A stretch of DNA of 36,831 bases, from contig JAFXVN010000019.1 of the NCBI GenBank assembly GCA_017524545.1, positions 1 to 36,831 of the forward strand, read 5' to 3'. Positions 6,157 through 13,575 of this stretch are shown one piece after another (within the stretch, counting starts at the first letter, position 1; every line of letters begins with the position of its first letter). Under the pieces are notes generated by a model that was not told the origin of the DNA, searched no databases, and saw only the letters and a list, made by a program, of their open reading frames with translations. The stretch comes from Bacteroidaceae bacterium. Its GTDB lineage: Bacteria; Bacteroidota; Bacteroidia; Bacteroidales; Bacteroidaceae. The position numbers and the translations under genes are program-made.

Positions 6157-7608
6157 ATGATTAAGATAGTGAACGGCGTAGCGCGGCATCCGCTTTGGCG
6201 GATGGCCGAGCCTATCAATCTGGAGATAAACAGAGGCGAGCAGATTGCTATTGTGGGCGATAATGCTGCCGGCAAGTCGCGGCTCGTTGAGGTGCTGACG
6301 GGGCATTATCCCTTGCTCCTCAACGAGGTGCAATACGACTTCCCGCCCGGCAGCTCGCGTCTCGTCAGCGAGAACCTGAAATACATTTCCTTCCGCGATT
6401 CCTATGGGGAGCAGGACGGCACCTACTACTACCAGCAACGCTGGAACCAGCACGACATCCCCGAGGACATGCCAACAGTAAGGGAAAGCCTCCCCCGACC
6501 CCTCCCAGGGAGGGGTGAATGGCTGAAGCTGTTTTCCCCTCTTTTGGAGGGGTTGGGGGAGGCTCGCATCATCTCCCTGAGCAGCGGCGAGCTGCGTAAG
6601 TTCCAGATGGCAAAAGCTCTTGCCACCAATCCCCGTGTCTTGATTCTGGACAATCCCTTCATCGGCCTTGATGCTCAGACGCGAAAGGACTTCCGCGACC
6701 TGCTTGAGACGTTGACGCGCGAGACGGGTCTTCTCGTCATCCTTGTCCTGAGCAAGCGCGACGACATACCAGACTTCATCACGCACGTCCTGCCTGTCGA
6801 GGGTTTGCGTCTGCTGCCCAAGATGACGCTTGCCGAGTACCGCAGGCAATATGCCGCTGTGCCGAAACCTGTGCTGGACGACGAGGTGAGCCGCTGGATA
6901 ACCGAGCTGCCTGTCCGCGACCTCTCGGCTTCCGACTTCTACCCTCGCGAAGGGGGCGAGATACTGCGCTTCCGCAACGTCAGCATCCGCTATGGGGAGC
7001 GTACCATCTTGAAACCCCTCGACTGGACGGTGCATGAAGGGGAGCGATGGGCATTGAGCGGACGTAACGGCTCTGGCAAGAGCACCCTTCTCAGCCTTGT
7101 CTGTGCCGACAATCCGCAAGCCTACGCCTGCAACATCGAGCTGTTCGGACATCGGCGGGGCACGGGCGAGAGCATTTGGCAGATAAAGCGGCACATCGGT
7201 TACGTCAGCCCCGAGATGCACCGCGCCTACCTGAAAGACATCCCGGCCATCGATGTGGTGGCAAGCGGATTGAGCGACTCCGTGGGACTCTATGTGCGGC
7301 CACGTCCTGAGCAGAAGCAGATATGCCTCGACTGGATGCGCGTCTTTGGCGTGGAGGCTTTGGCCGACAGGTCGTTCCTGCAACTCAGCAGCGGAGAGCA
7401 GAGGCTGTGCCTCTTGGCACGCGCCTTCGTGAAAGACCCCGAACTGCTCATCCTCGACGAACCTCTGCACGGCCTCGACGACCGCAACCGCTGCCTCGTG
7501 CGTCAGATAATAGAGCTGTTCTGCAAACGCCCGCACAAAACACTCGTCATGGTGACGCATTATCAGGAGGAACTTCCCCCTTGCATCACCCATAGCCTTA
7601 TGCTATAG
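6157..7608 (+). CDS. Double-domain ABC ATPase, ModF/PhrA-like
   Basis: Encodes 483 residues with two ABC ATPase domains and no membrane segments. Domain 1 has Walker A GDNAAGKS (about residue 34), signature LSSGE (about 141) and Walker B LILDNP (about 163), where Asn replaces the usual catalytic Glu. Domain 2 has Walker A GRNGSGKS (about 306), signature LSSGEQ (about 410) and Walker B LLILDEP (about 430). This layout matches ModF/PhrA-like ATPases, whose role (molybdate transport or stress) is poorly defined; no permease gene is adjacent. Between the Q-loop region and signature of domain 1 a palindromic repeat (6488-6563) is translated in frame as about 26 residues (LPRPLPGRGE then SPLLEGLGE). 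The start is ATG, 38 bp after the nuclease stop. Confidence 0.85.
   Translation: MIKIVNGVARHPLWRMAEPINLEINRGEQIAIVGDNAAGKSRLVEVLTGHYPLLLNEVQYDFPPGSSRLVSENLKYISFRDSYGEQDGTYYYQQRWNQHDIPEDMPTVRESLPRPLPGRGEWLKLFSPLLEGLGEARIISLSSGELRKFQMAKALATNPRVLILDNPFIGLDAQTRKDFRDLLETLTRETGLLVILVLSKRDDIPDFITHVLPVEGLRLLPKMTLAEYRRQYAAVPKPVLDDEVSRWITELPVRDLSASDFYPREGGEILRFRNVSIRYGERTILKPLDWTVHEGERWALSGRNGSGKSTLLSLVCADNPQAYACNIELFGHRRGTGESIWQIKRHIGYVSPEMHRAYLKDIPAIDVVASGLSDSVGLYVRPRPEQKQICLDWMRVFGVEALADRSFLQLSSGEQRLCLLARAFVKDPELLILDEPLHGLDDRNRCLVRQIIELFCKRPHKTLVMVTHYQEELPPCITHSLML
6488..6563. repeat. GC-rich palindromic element inside the double ABC ATPase gene
   Basis: A 76-bp element bounded by perfect 9-bp inverted ends GCCTCCCCC (6488-6496) and GGGGGAGGC (6555-6563). 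Inside are two further hairpins: CCCCTCCC/GGGAGGGG (6499-6515, loop A) and CCCCTC/GAGGGG (6536-6552). It is read in frame by the host gene. The same architecture occurs at 11212-11297, and in reduced form at 1378 and 24665. Confidence 0.85.
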
Positions 7609-7659
7609 CCCCTTTTGCACGAATTTTATTCTTTTGTGCAAAAAATGTTACCAATATGC

Positions 7660-7690
7660 TTGCAACATACCGAAATTTGACATACCTTTG
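7660..7690 (+). promoter_or_regulatory. Promoter of the acyl-CoA ligase gene
   Basis: TTG at 7660-7662, a 20-bp spacer and TACCTTTG at 7683-7690 match the Bacteroidota -33/-7 promoter. Transcription should begin near 7696, which places the start codon of the ligase at 7715 rather than at the upstream in-frame ATG at 7634. Confidence 0.8.
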
Positions 7691-7714
7691 CACAAAAATA
7701 ACAAAATTGTGCAA

Positions 7715-9391
7715 ATGGAAATGACGAAAGTACCCTCATATAATGAGATGATACGGCAGAGTATTCAGGAACATTGGTTCATGGATTCGATGTCAGATTA
7801 CGGACTTTTCACCTTTCAATATAAAGATGTAGCGCGCATAATAGAGAAGCTCCACATCCTGTTCGAGCAGGCAGGCATCCAGTCTGGCGACAAGATAGCC
7901 CTCTGCGGACGCAACCTGAGCCGATGGGGTGCAGCCTTCTTCAGCGTCCTGACCTACGGAGCAGTGGCAGTCCCTGTCCTGCACGAGTTCCACCCCTCGC
8001 AGGTGCACGACATCATTAACCACTCCGAGTCGAAACTGCTTTTTGTGGGCGACAAGGTGTGGCCTAATCTCAATGCCGACGAGATGCCCGGACTCCAGGG
8101 CATCATCTCTCTGGCCGACTATAGTCTTCTGGTAAGCCGCAGCGACAAGCTGACATACGCCCGCGAGAATCTCAACCGTCTCTTCGGTGAGAAGTTTCCC
8201 AACCGTTTTCTGCCAGAATGCCTCAGCTACTATCACGACCAGCCCGACGAAATGGCTGTGCTCAACTACACCAGCGGCACGACCAGCAATTCAAAGGGTG
8301 TGATGATTCCCTATCGTGCCCTCTGGAGCAACTGCAATTTCGCATACAAGGTGCTGGGGGATGAAATCAAGCCGGGCGACAAGGTGCTCAGTATGCTGCC
8401 GATGGCACACATGTATGGTATGGCGTTTGAGTTTACCTTCGAGTTTATGAAGGGCGTTCACGTCAACTTCCTTACCAAAATAGCTTCTCCAACTATCCTG
8501 ATGCGCGCCCTCGCAGAGGTGAAGCCCCGCATCCTCATCGTTGTACCTCTCATCATTGAGAAACTGGTACGCAAGGCTGTCCTGCCCAGAATACAAGACC
8601 CCAAGGTGAGGATGCTGCTGAATGTCCCCATCATCGGCGACCGCATACGAAAGCAGATTTGTGAGGGTCTGACGCAGGCTTTGGGCGGCAACTTCTACGA
8701 GCTTATTGTCGGAGGTGCTGCAATCAATCAGGAGATAGAGCAGTTGCTTCACGACATAGGCTTCCGCTACTGTGTCGGCTATGGGGCAACAGAGTGCGCT
8801 CCCATCATTACCTACAACGACTGGAAAGACCATGAGGTGGGCAGTTGCGGCAGAAACGTCGTGCATCAGGAACTCCGCATCGACAGCCCAGACCCAGAGC
8901 ACATCCCGGGCGAAATTCTGACGCGCGGACTGAACGTCATGCTCGGTTACTACAAAAACGAAGAGGCTACGAAAGCTGCCATCGATGCCGACGGCTGGTA
9001 CCATACAGGCGACCTCGGTGTAATGAACAGCCGGGGCAACCTCTTCATCAAGGGACGCAGCAAGAACATGCTGCTCGGTGCCAACGGACAAAACATCTAC
9101 CCCGAGGAGATAGAGGACAAGCTGGCAGGCATGTCGCTTGTGGGCGAATGCCTCGTTGTACAGAAAGGAGACAAGCTCGTCGGTCTCGTCTATCCCGACC
9201 AAGAGCAGGTGAAGAAGCTTCGTCTCTCTCGGTCTGATATTGAGAGCATCATGGAGCAGAACCGCAAAGACATCAATCCCAACCTCCCTGCATACGCCCA
9301 GCTCTTCAACATCAAGGTTATGGACGTCGAGTTCGAGAAGACGCCCAAGAAGAGCATCAAGCGCTTCCTCTACCAAAACATCGAACTGTAG
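7715..9391 (+). CDS. AMP-dependent synthetase / long-chain fatty acid-CoA ligase
   Basis: Encodes 558 residues from ATG 7715; an ATG two codons later is also possible. It should activate a carboxylic acid, probably a fatty acid, as an acyl-adenylate and transfer it to CoA. Adenylating-enzyme motifs are in order: LNYTSGTTSNSKGVM (about residue 183), YGATECAP (about 355), DGWYHTGDLG (about 427) and IKGRSKNML followed by NIYPEEIE (about 447). An in-frame extension back to 7634 exists but lies upstream of the predicted transcription start, so I excluded it. There is no signal peptide, so it is cytosolic or membrane-associated. It is a single-gene unit, convergent with priA; the 126-bp palindromic repeat lies between them. 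The exact acyl substrate cannot be read from the sequence. Confidence 0.88.
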   Translation: MEMTKVPSYNEMIRQSIQEHWFMDSMSDYGLFTFQYKDVARIIEKLHILFEQAGIQSGDKIALCGRNLSRWGAAFFSVLTYGAVAVPVLHEFHPSQVHDIINHSESKLLFVGDKVWPNLNADEMPGLQGIISLADYSLLVSRSDKLTYARENLNRLFGEKFPNRFLPECLSYYHDQPDEMAVLNYTSGTTSNSKGVMIPYRALWSNCNFAYKVLGDEIKPGDKVLSMLPMAHMYGMAFEFTFEFMKGVHVNFLTKIASPTILMRALAEVKPRILIVVPLIIEKLVRKAVLPRIQDPKVRMLLNVPIIGDRIRKQICEGLTQALGGNFYELIVGGAAINQEIEQLLHDIGFRYCVGYGATECAPIITYNDWKDHEVGSCGRNVVHQELRIDSPDPEHIPGEILTRGLNVMLGYYKNEEATKAAIDADGWYHTGDLGVMNSRGNLFIKGRSKNMLLGANGQNIYPEEIEDKLAGMSLVGECLVVQKGDKLVGLVYPDQEQVKKLRLSRSDIESIMEQNRKDINPNLPAYAQLFNIKVMDVEFEKTPKKSIKRFLYQNIEL

Positions 9392-9407
9392 TCTTACACG
9401 CTCTCCG

Positions 9408-9533
9408 AGGCACGTTGTATAATTATTTTCAAGGTTTGATAATATATTTTCAAACCGTGAAAATATATTTCCAAAGCTTGATAATATATTTTCAAGCCTT
9501 GAAAATAGTTTGTAGGCTCGCTGCGCAGACTTT
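9408..9533. repeat. 126-bp palindromic-array element, copy 1
   Basis: After AGGCACGTT come four tandem units of about 21 bp, each an imperfect palindrome around TTTTCAAGCCTTGAAAA, followed by a conserved tail of about 26 bp containing GCTCGCTGCGCAGACTTT. An equal-length copy with the same ends lies at 32877-33002; flanking sequence is unrelated. Here it sits between convergent genes. The internal CTGCGCAG is a perfect 8-bp palindrome. The 64 bp from 9534 to the priA stop show nothing else. Confidence 0.85.
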
Positions 9534-9596
9534 TATAGGCAGCGGCAAAGGGTTTGTAGCCAAGGAGTGTTTGCTTTTCCAGAATAAAGCGGGGAG

Positions 9597-11615
9597 TCAA
9601 TCGACATCATAATATATCTGCGCAGAGCGGTACTGGGGCATTGCGAGGATTTGGCTTTGGAGTGCGACGAGACGCTGCCGGACGGCGGACATGGGGACAG
9701 CGGGTTCCACTTTCAGTATCAGCTTGCGGATGTGCATGAGCTGCACGCGGCTCACGGGCGGCGTGTCGGGTCCCAGCACACGTTCGCCGAAGACTTGCCG
9801 GAGCAAACTGGCAAAATCCGTGGCAAGGCTCTCGACCACCTGCTCATTGCGATGCTTGAGGTAGAGGAAGACGACACGGCAGAAAGGCGGATAGCGGAAG
9901 AGTTCCCGCTCCTGGGACTGCTGGGCGTACATGCCTTCGTAGTTGTGCGCCACCACCTGCCGGACGATGTCGTTTCCGGCATCGCGGGTCTGGAGCACCA
10001 CATGGCCGACGGCTCCCTTCCTGCCTGCCCTGCCTGCCACCTGCTCCATCAGTTGGAAGGCACGCTCGTAGCTGCGGAAATCAGGCTGCGAGAGCATGGA
10101 GTCGGCGGAGAGGATGCCAACGAGACTGACACGGTCGAAGTCCAGTCCCTTCGTCACCATCTGAGTGCCGATGAGGATGTCGGTGTTCCCTTGCTCGAAG
10201 TCGTGGAGAATCTGCTCATAGTTCTGGCGGGAGCGTGTGGTGTCGAGGTCCATGCGGGCGATACGCGCCTCCGGGAGGATGCGTTGCAGCTGTTCTTCAA
10301 TGCGCTCCGTCCCATAGCCGCGAGAGGAGAGTTCGCGCTCCTCGCAGTTGGGGCAGACGGATGGGATGCTGTAGCTTTTGCCGCAATAGTGGCAGACCAT
10401 TTGTCTGAAGCCGCGATGGACGGTGAGGCTAACGTCGCAGCTTTGGCAGCGCGGTGTCCAGCCGCAAACGCGGCATTCCATTACAGGCGCATAGCCCCGG
10501 CGGTTTTGGAAGAGGATGACCTGCTTCCTTTCGTCCAGAGCCTTCCGTATGTGGGCGAGCAATTGCGGCGAGAAGATGCCTGTCATCATCTTCTTCCGCT
10601 GCATCTCCTGCACATCGACAACCTCGATGGTGGGGAGGCTGAGGCCGGCATAGCGTGTCTTCAGCATGACGAGTCCGTACTTGCCGATGAGGGCATTGTG
10701 GTACGACTCCAGGCTTGGCGTGGCAGAGCCCAGCAGTGCCTTTGCTCCTGCCCTTGCTGCCAGCACAAGGGCGACGTTGCGGGCATGGTAGCGGGGCGCA
10801 GGGTCCTGTTGCTTGAAGGATGTCTCGTGCTCCTCGTCGATGATGAGCAGGCCGAGGCGTTGGAATGGCAGGAAGATGCTGCTGCGCACACCCACCACGA
10901 TGTCGTAAGGCTCGTCGGACAGCATTTTCCGATACAGCTCCATGCGCTCGCGGTCGGAGTTGCGCGAGTGATAGACACCCAGACGGGAGCCAAAGACGCG
11001 CCGCAGACGTTCGGTGAGCTGGGTGGTCAGCACTATCTCCGGCAGCATGAAGAGCACCTGCTTGCCCTCTTTGATGGCGCGTTGCATGAGGTGTATGTAG
11101 ATTTCCGTCTTGCCGCTGCTTGTCACGCCGTGCAAAAGGCAGATGCTATGTGTCCGCCACTTGTCGATGATGCTGTCCATGGCCTGTTGCTGGACATCGC
11201 TCAAAGGGGCCGCCTCTCCAGCTCCATTCTCAATGGGAGTGGGGAACACTCCCACACTCTTGCCTTTCCTTCCTCCTTTTGAGGGGGTGGGGGAGGCTTT
11301 CAGTGCAGCAGGCAAGGCCGCCTTGAAGACTTCTCCCATAGAGCACAGGTAGTAGTCGGCAATCCATTGCCACAGGCTCAACTGCTCGGGCAACACGACT
11401 GGTGCGGCGTCGAGCACTTCAGAAACGGTTTTGGTCGGGTAGGGCGGTGTCTCGCTGTGCAGGCGCACCACAATGGCCGTGTAGGTTTTTCTGCTGCCAA
11501 ACGGCACAATGACGCGGCACCCCACCTGCGGCAGCACATCGCTTTGGAGGGGAAGTGCGTAGGTGAACGATTCCTGCAAGGGCAGGGGCAGTATGACGTC
11601 GGCGTATTTTGGCAT
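9597..11615 (-). CDS. priA: Primosomal helicase PriA, apparently lacking the winged-helix domain
   Basis: Encodes 672 residues. PriA reloads the replicative helicase at stalled forks. Visible parts: the 3'-DNA-binding domain (residues 1 to about 105, with VIVPFGSRKTYTAIVV), Walker A GVTSSGKT (163-170), the DEEH box (IIDEEHETSFKQQ), four Cys pairs for two zinc ions (CRVCG, CQSC, CHYC, CPNC), TQMVTKGLDF, QVAGRAGRKG and a C-terminal domain ending YYDVD. Between ALPAALK (about 105) and LSDVQQQA (about 138) only about 32 residues are present, mostly encoded by a palindromic element (11212-11297); in other PriA proteins a winged-helix domain sits here. The reading frame is intact. The start codon lies only 8 bp after a perfect -7 box, suggesting a nearly leaderless mRNA. 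Confidence 0.95.
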   Translation of the reverse strand: MPKYADVILPLPLQESFTYALPLQSDVLPQVGCRVIVPFGSRKTYTAIVVRLHSETPPYPTKTVSEVLDAAPVVLPEQLSLWQWIADYYLCSMGEVFKAALPAALKASPTPSKGGRKGKSVGVFPTPIENGAGEAAPLSDVQQQAMDSIIDKWRTHSICLLHGVTSSGKTEIYIHLMQRAIKEGKQVLFMLPEIVLTTQLTERLRRVFGSRLGVYHSRNSDRERMELYRKMLSDEPYDIVVGVRSSIFLPFQRLGLLIIDEEHETSFKQQDPAPRYHARNVALVLAARAGAKALLGSATPSLESYHNALIGKYGLVMLKTRYAGLSLPTIEVVDVQEMQRKKMMTGIFSPQLLAHIRKALDERKQVILFQNRRGYAPVMECRVCGWTPRCQSCDVSLTVHRGFRQMVCHYCGKSYSIPSVCPNCEERELSSRGYGTERIEEQLQRILPEARIARMDLDTTRSRQNYEQILHDFEQGNTDILIGTQMVTKGLDFDRVSLVGILSADSMLSQPDFRSYERAFQLMEQVAGRAGRKGAVGHVVLQTRDAGNDIVRQVVAHNYEGMYAQQSQERELFRYPPFCRVVFLYLKHRNEQVVESLATDFASLLRQVFGERVLGPDTPPVSRVQLMHIRKLILKVEPAVPMSAVRQRLVALQSQILAMPQYRSAQIYYDVD
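11212..11297. repeat. GC-rich palindromic element inside priA
   Basis: An 86-bp element bounded by GCCTCTCC (11212-11219) and GGGGGAGGC (11289-11297), an imperfect inverted pair. Inside is a perfect 7-bp stem GGGAGTG/CACTCCC around GGGAA, plus weaker stems (CTCCATT/AATGGGAG and CTCCTTTTGAGG). On the minus strand it is translated in frame as about 30 residues rich in Pro, Gly and Lys (SPTPSKGG, then VFPTPIENGAGE). Confidence 0.8.
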
Positions 11616-11623
11616 AGTGCCTA

Positions 11624-11631
11624 CAAAGGTA
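11624..11631 (-). promoter_or_regulatory. -7 promoter box for priA
   Basis: Minus-strand TACCTTTG, a perfect consensus match, ends 8 bp before the priA ATG (11615-11613). Initiation at the usual distance would leave only a few nucleotides of 5' leader. Confidence 0.6.
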
Positions 11632-11641
11632 CGAAAAAGAA

Positions 11642-11837
11642 TGAAGAATAAAGAATGAAGAATGAAGAATTATTTCGGAGATGCAATAAAAGCATCAGAC
11701 GGGGGTGCCTACACATTATTATATATGTAGGGGGAAGGCTACGGGACATTGGCTTTGTCGGCATTGCACAGGGAGCATGATTTGTGCACAAAAAAAGTTA
11801 AAATGTGCATAATTGGGCATGTTTTTGTCCTCAGAAG
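11642..11837. other. priA-acpP intergenic region, upstream part
   Basis: No gene is seen. It begins with four AAGAAT-type heptamers (AAGAATA, AAGAATG, AAGAATG, AAGAATT; about 11642-11670). A short inverted repeat, CCTACA with TGTAGG, lies near 11708-11731. The rest up to the acpP promoter shows nothing recognisable. Confidence 0.4.
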
Positions 11838-11868
11838 TTGCAAAATTGCACAAAATGTCGTTACTTTG
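11838..11868 (+). promoter_or_regulatory. Promoter of acpP-fabF-rnc
   Basis: TTG at 11838-11840, a 20-bp spacer and TTACTTTG at 11861-11868, one mismatch from TAnnTTTG. This predicts a leader of about 90 nt before acpP, whose end is an AT-rich tract of roughly 7-8-bp repeats (GTAAATC, GTTAAATC, GTAAATT). Confidence 0.6.
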
Positions 11869-11963
11869 CACCGCGAAACAGAAAAGCATCGCAGAAAAAG
11901 CCATTTTAACCAAAAGGCAACAAACAGATAAAAGTAAATCGTTAAATCGTAAATTGATAAATT

Positions 11964-12197
11964 ATGTCAGAAATTGAAGCAAAAGTAAAAGAGATTATTG
12001 TTGACAAGTTGGGTGTTGATGAAGCAGACGTAACTCCCGAAGCATCTTTCACCAACGACCTTGGTGCTGATTCTTTGGACACCGTGGAACTGATTATGGA
12101 GTTCGAGAAGGCATTCGAGATTACTATTCCCGACGACAAGGCAGAGAAGATTTCTACCGTTGCTGATGCAATCGCATTCATCGAAGCAAACAAGTAA
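11964..12197 (+). CDS. acpP: Acyl carrier protein
   Basis: Encodes 77 residues, the standard size. It carries growing acyl chains on 4'-phosphopantetheine during fatty acid synthesis. The attachment site is Ser37 in [15 protein letters not shown]; the protein is acidic and helical as expected. It is first in the conserved acpP-fabF-rnc cluster. A 90-bp inverted heptamer element separates it from fabF and may fold as a strong hairpin in the mRNA, which could set the ratio of ACP to FabF, since ACP is normally needed in much larger amounts. Confidence 0.97.
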   Translation: MSEIEAKVKEIIVDKLGVDEADVTPEASFTNDLGADSLDTVELIMEFEKAFEITIPDDKAEKISTVADAIAFIEANK

Positions 12198-12205
12198 GAT
12201 AATAA

Positions 12206-12295
12206 TTCACAGTTCATAGTTCATAGTGCATAGTTGGGCTTACGTTTTATGGTAAGCGAGACAATAACTATGAATTATGAACTATGAACTATGAA
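12206..12295. repeat. Inverted 4+4 heptamer element between acpP and fabF
   Basis: Left array: TTCACAG, TTCATAG, TTCATAG, TGCATAG (12206-12233). Core of 34 bp with a small stem GCTTAC/GTAAGC. Right array: CTATGAA, TTATGAA, CTATGAA, CTATGAA (12268-12295). The arms are reverse complements, so the whole element can fold as one long hairpin. Elements of the same layout with a 35-bp core lie at 28354-28444 and 34959-35080. Confidence 0.85.
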
Positions 12296-12305
12296 CTAAG
12301 TTTAC

Positions 12306-13571
12306 ATGGAACTGAAAAGAGTTGTAGTGACAGGCATCGGTGCTGTCACTCCCTTGGGCAATACTGCTGCCGAGACGTGGCAGAATATGCTCGCGGGCGT
12401 GAGCGGGGCTGCTCCTATCACGCATTTCGATGCCTCTAAGTTCAAGACGCAGTTCGCCTGCGAGGTCAAGAACTTCAATCCGGAGCAATTCATCGACCGC
12501 AAGGAAGCCCGCAAGATGGATCCCTATTGCCAGTATGCATTTGCCGCAGCCACGATGGCTGTTGAGGACAGTGCACTCGATATGGAGACCGTCAACAAGA
12601 ACCGCGTTGGTGTGGTTTTTGGCGTGGGAATCGGCGGCATGAAGACCTACGAGGAGGAAGTGACGGCATACGCCAAGACAGGTGAGACGCTGGGTCCCAA
12701 GTTCAACCCCTTCTTTGTGCCCAAGATGATTGCCGACATTTGTGCCGGTCACATTAGCATCAAGTACGGGTTCCACGGCCCCAACTACATCACCTCCAGC
12801 GCCTGTGCCTCTTCTACCAACGCACTGGCCGATGCTTTCAACCTCATCCGTCTGGGTAAGGCTGATGTCATCGTCAGTGGTGGAGCCGAGGCTGCCATCA
12901 CGTCAGCCGGAGTGGGTGGCTTTACAGCCATGCACGCCCTGAGCACGCGCAACGATGAGCCCGAAAAGGCAAGCCGCCCCTTCAGTGCCAGTCGCGATGG
13001 TTTCGTGATGGCAGAGGGCAGCGCCGTCCTCGTGCTCGAGGAACTGGAACACGCAAAGGCCCGTGGCGCGAAGATATATGCAGAGATGGCCGGTGCAGGC
13101 ATGAGTGCCGACGCGCACCACATCACCGCATCCCATCCCGAAGGGCTTGGCGCAAAGCTTGTCATGGAGAATGCGCTCGAGGACGCTGGCATGAAGCCCG
13201 AGGACATCGACTACATCAATGTGCACGGCACATCTACACCTGTGGGTGACATTAGCGAGTGCAAGGCCATCCTGACAGTCTTCGGCGAACATGCCTACGA
13301 ACTCAACATCAGCAGCACCAAGTCCATGACCGGACATCTGCTGGGGGCAGCCGGTGCCATCGAAGCATTGGCAAGCGTGATGGCTGTCAAGGAGGACATC
13401 GTTCCCCCGACTATCAACCATGAGGAAGGCGACGAAGACCCGGAGATTGACTACAAGTTGAACTTTACCTTCGGCCAGGCTCAGAAGCGCACCGTAAGGG
13501 CAGCCCTGAGCAACACCTTTGGCTTTGGTGGTCATAATGCCTGCGCTATTTTCAAGAAATACGCAGAATAG
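12306..13571 (+). CDS. fabF: Beta-ketoacyl-ACP synthase II
   Basis: Encodes 421 residues of the thiolase fold. It condenses acyl-ACP with malonyl-ACP in fatty acid elongation. The active-site Cys167 lies in ITSSACASSTNAL; the two catalytic histidines are in NVHGTSTPVGD and KSMTGHLLGAAGAIE; GFGGHNAC near the C-terminus is the usual closing motif. The ATG lies 10 bp after the inverted heptamer element and 108 bp after acpP. rnc follows 4 bp after the stop. Confidence 0.97.
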   Translation: MELKRVVVTGIGAVTPLGNTAAETWQNMLAGVSGAAPITHFDASKFKTQFACEVKNFNPEQFIDRKEARKMDPYCQYAFAAATMAVEDSALDMETVNKNRVGVVFGVGIGGMKTYEEEVTAYAKTGETLGPKFNPFFVPKMIADICAGHISIKYGFHGPNYITSSACASSTNALADAFNLIRLGKADVIVSGGAEAAITSAGVGGFTAMHALSTRNDEPEKASRPFSASRDGFVMAEGSAVLVLEELEHAKARGAKIYAEMAGAGMSADAHHITASHPEGLGAKLVMENALEDAGMKPEDIDYINVHGTSTPVGDISECKAILTVFGEHAYELNISSTKSMTGHLLGAAGAIEALASVMAVKEDIVPPTINHEEGDEDPEIDYKLNFTFGQAQKRTVRAALSNTFGFGGHNACAIFKKYAE

Positions 13572-13575
13572 AGTT

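Noticed and set aside
6154-7593. Long minus-strand open frame opposite the double ABC ATPase
   Set aside because: It mirrors a clear gene; the translation has no family features and no promoter or start context. Codon bias of the real gene leaves the opposite strand open.
7634-7714. N-terminal extension of the acyl-CoA ligase
   Set aside because: It lies upstream of the predicted transcription start (promoter 7660-7690), so the start at 7715 was chosen.
9408-9533. CRISPR array
   Set aside because: Units of about 21 bp are contiguous palindromes without spacers.
9415-9612. Small open frames across the 126-bp repeat with a seven-residue periodic peptide
   Set aside because: The periodicity follows from the 21-bp DNA repeat, both strands are open, and the second copy has no matching gene context.
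9651-11282. 543-codon plus-strand frame opposite priA
   Set aside because: Antisense of an unmistakable PriA; no motifs of its own.
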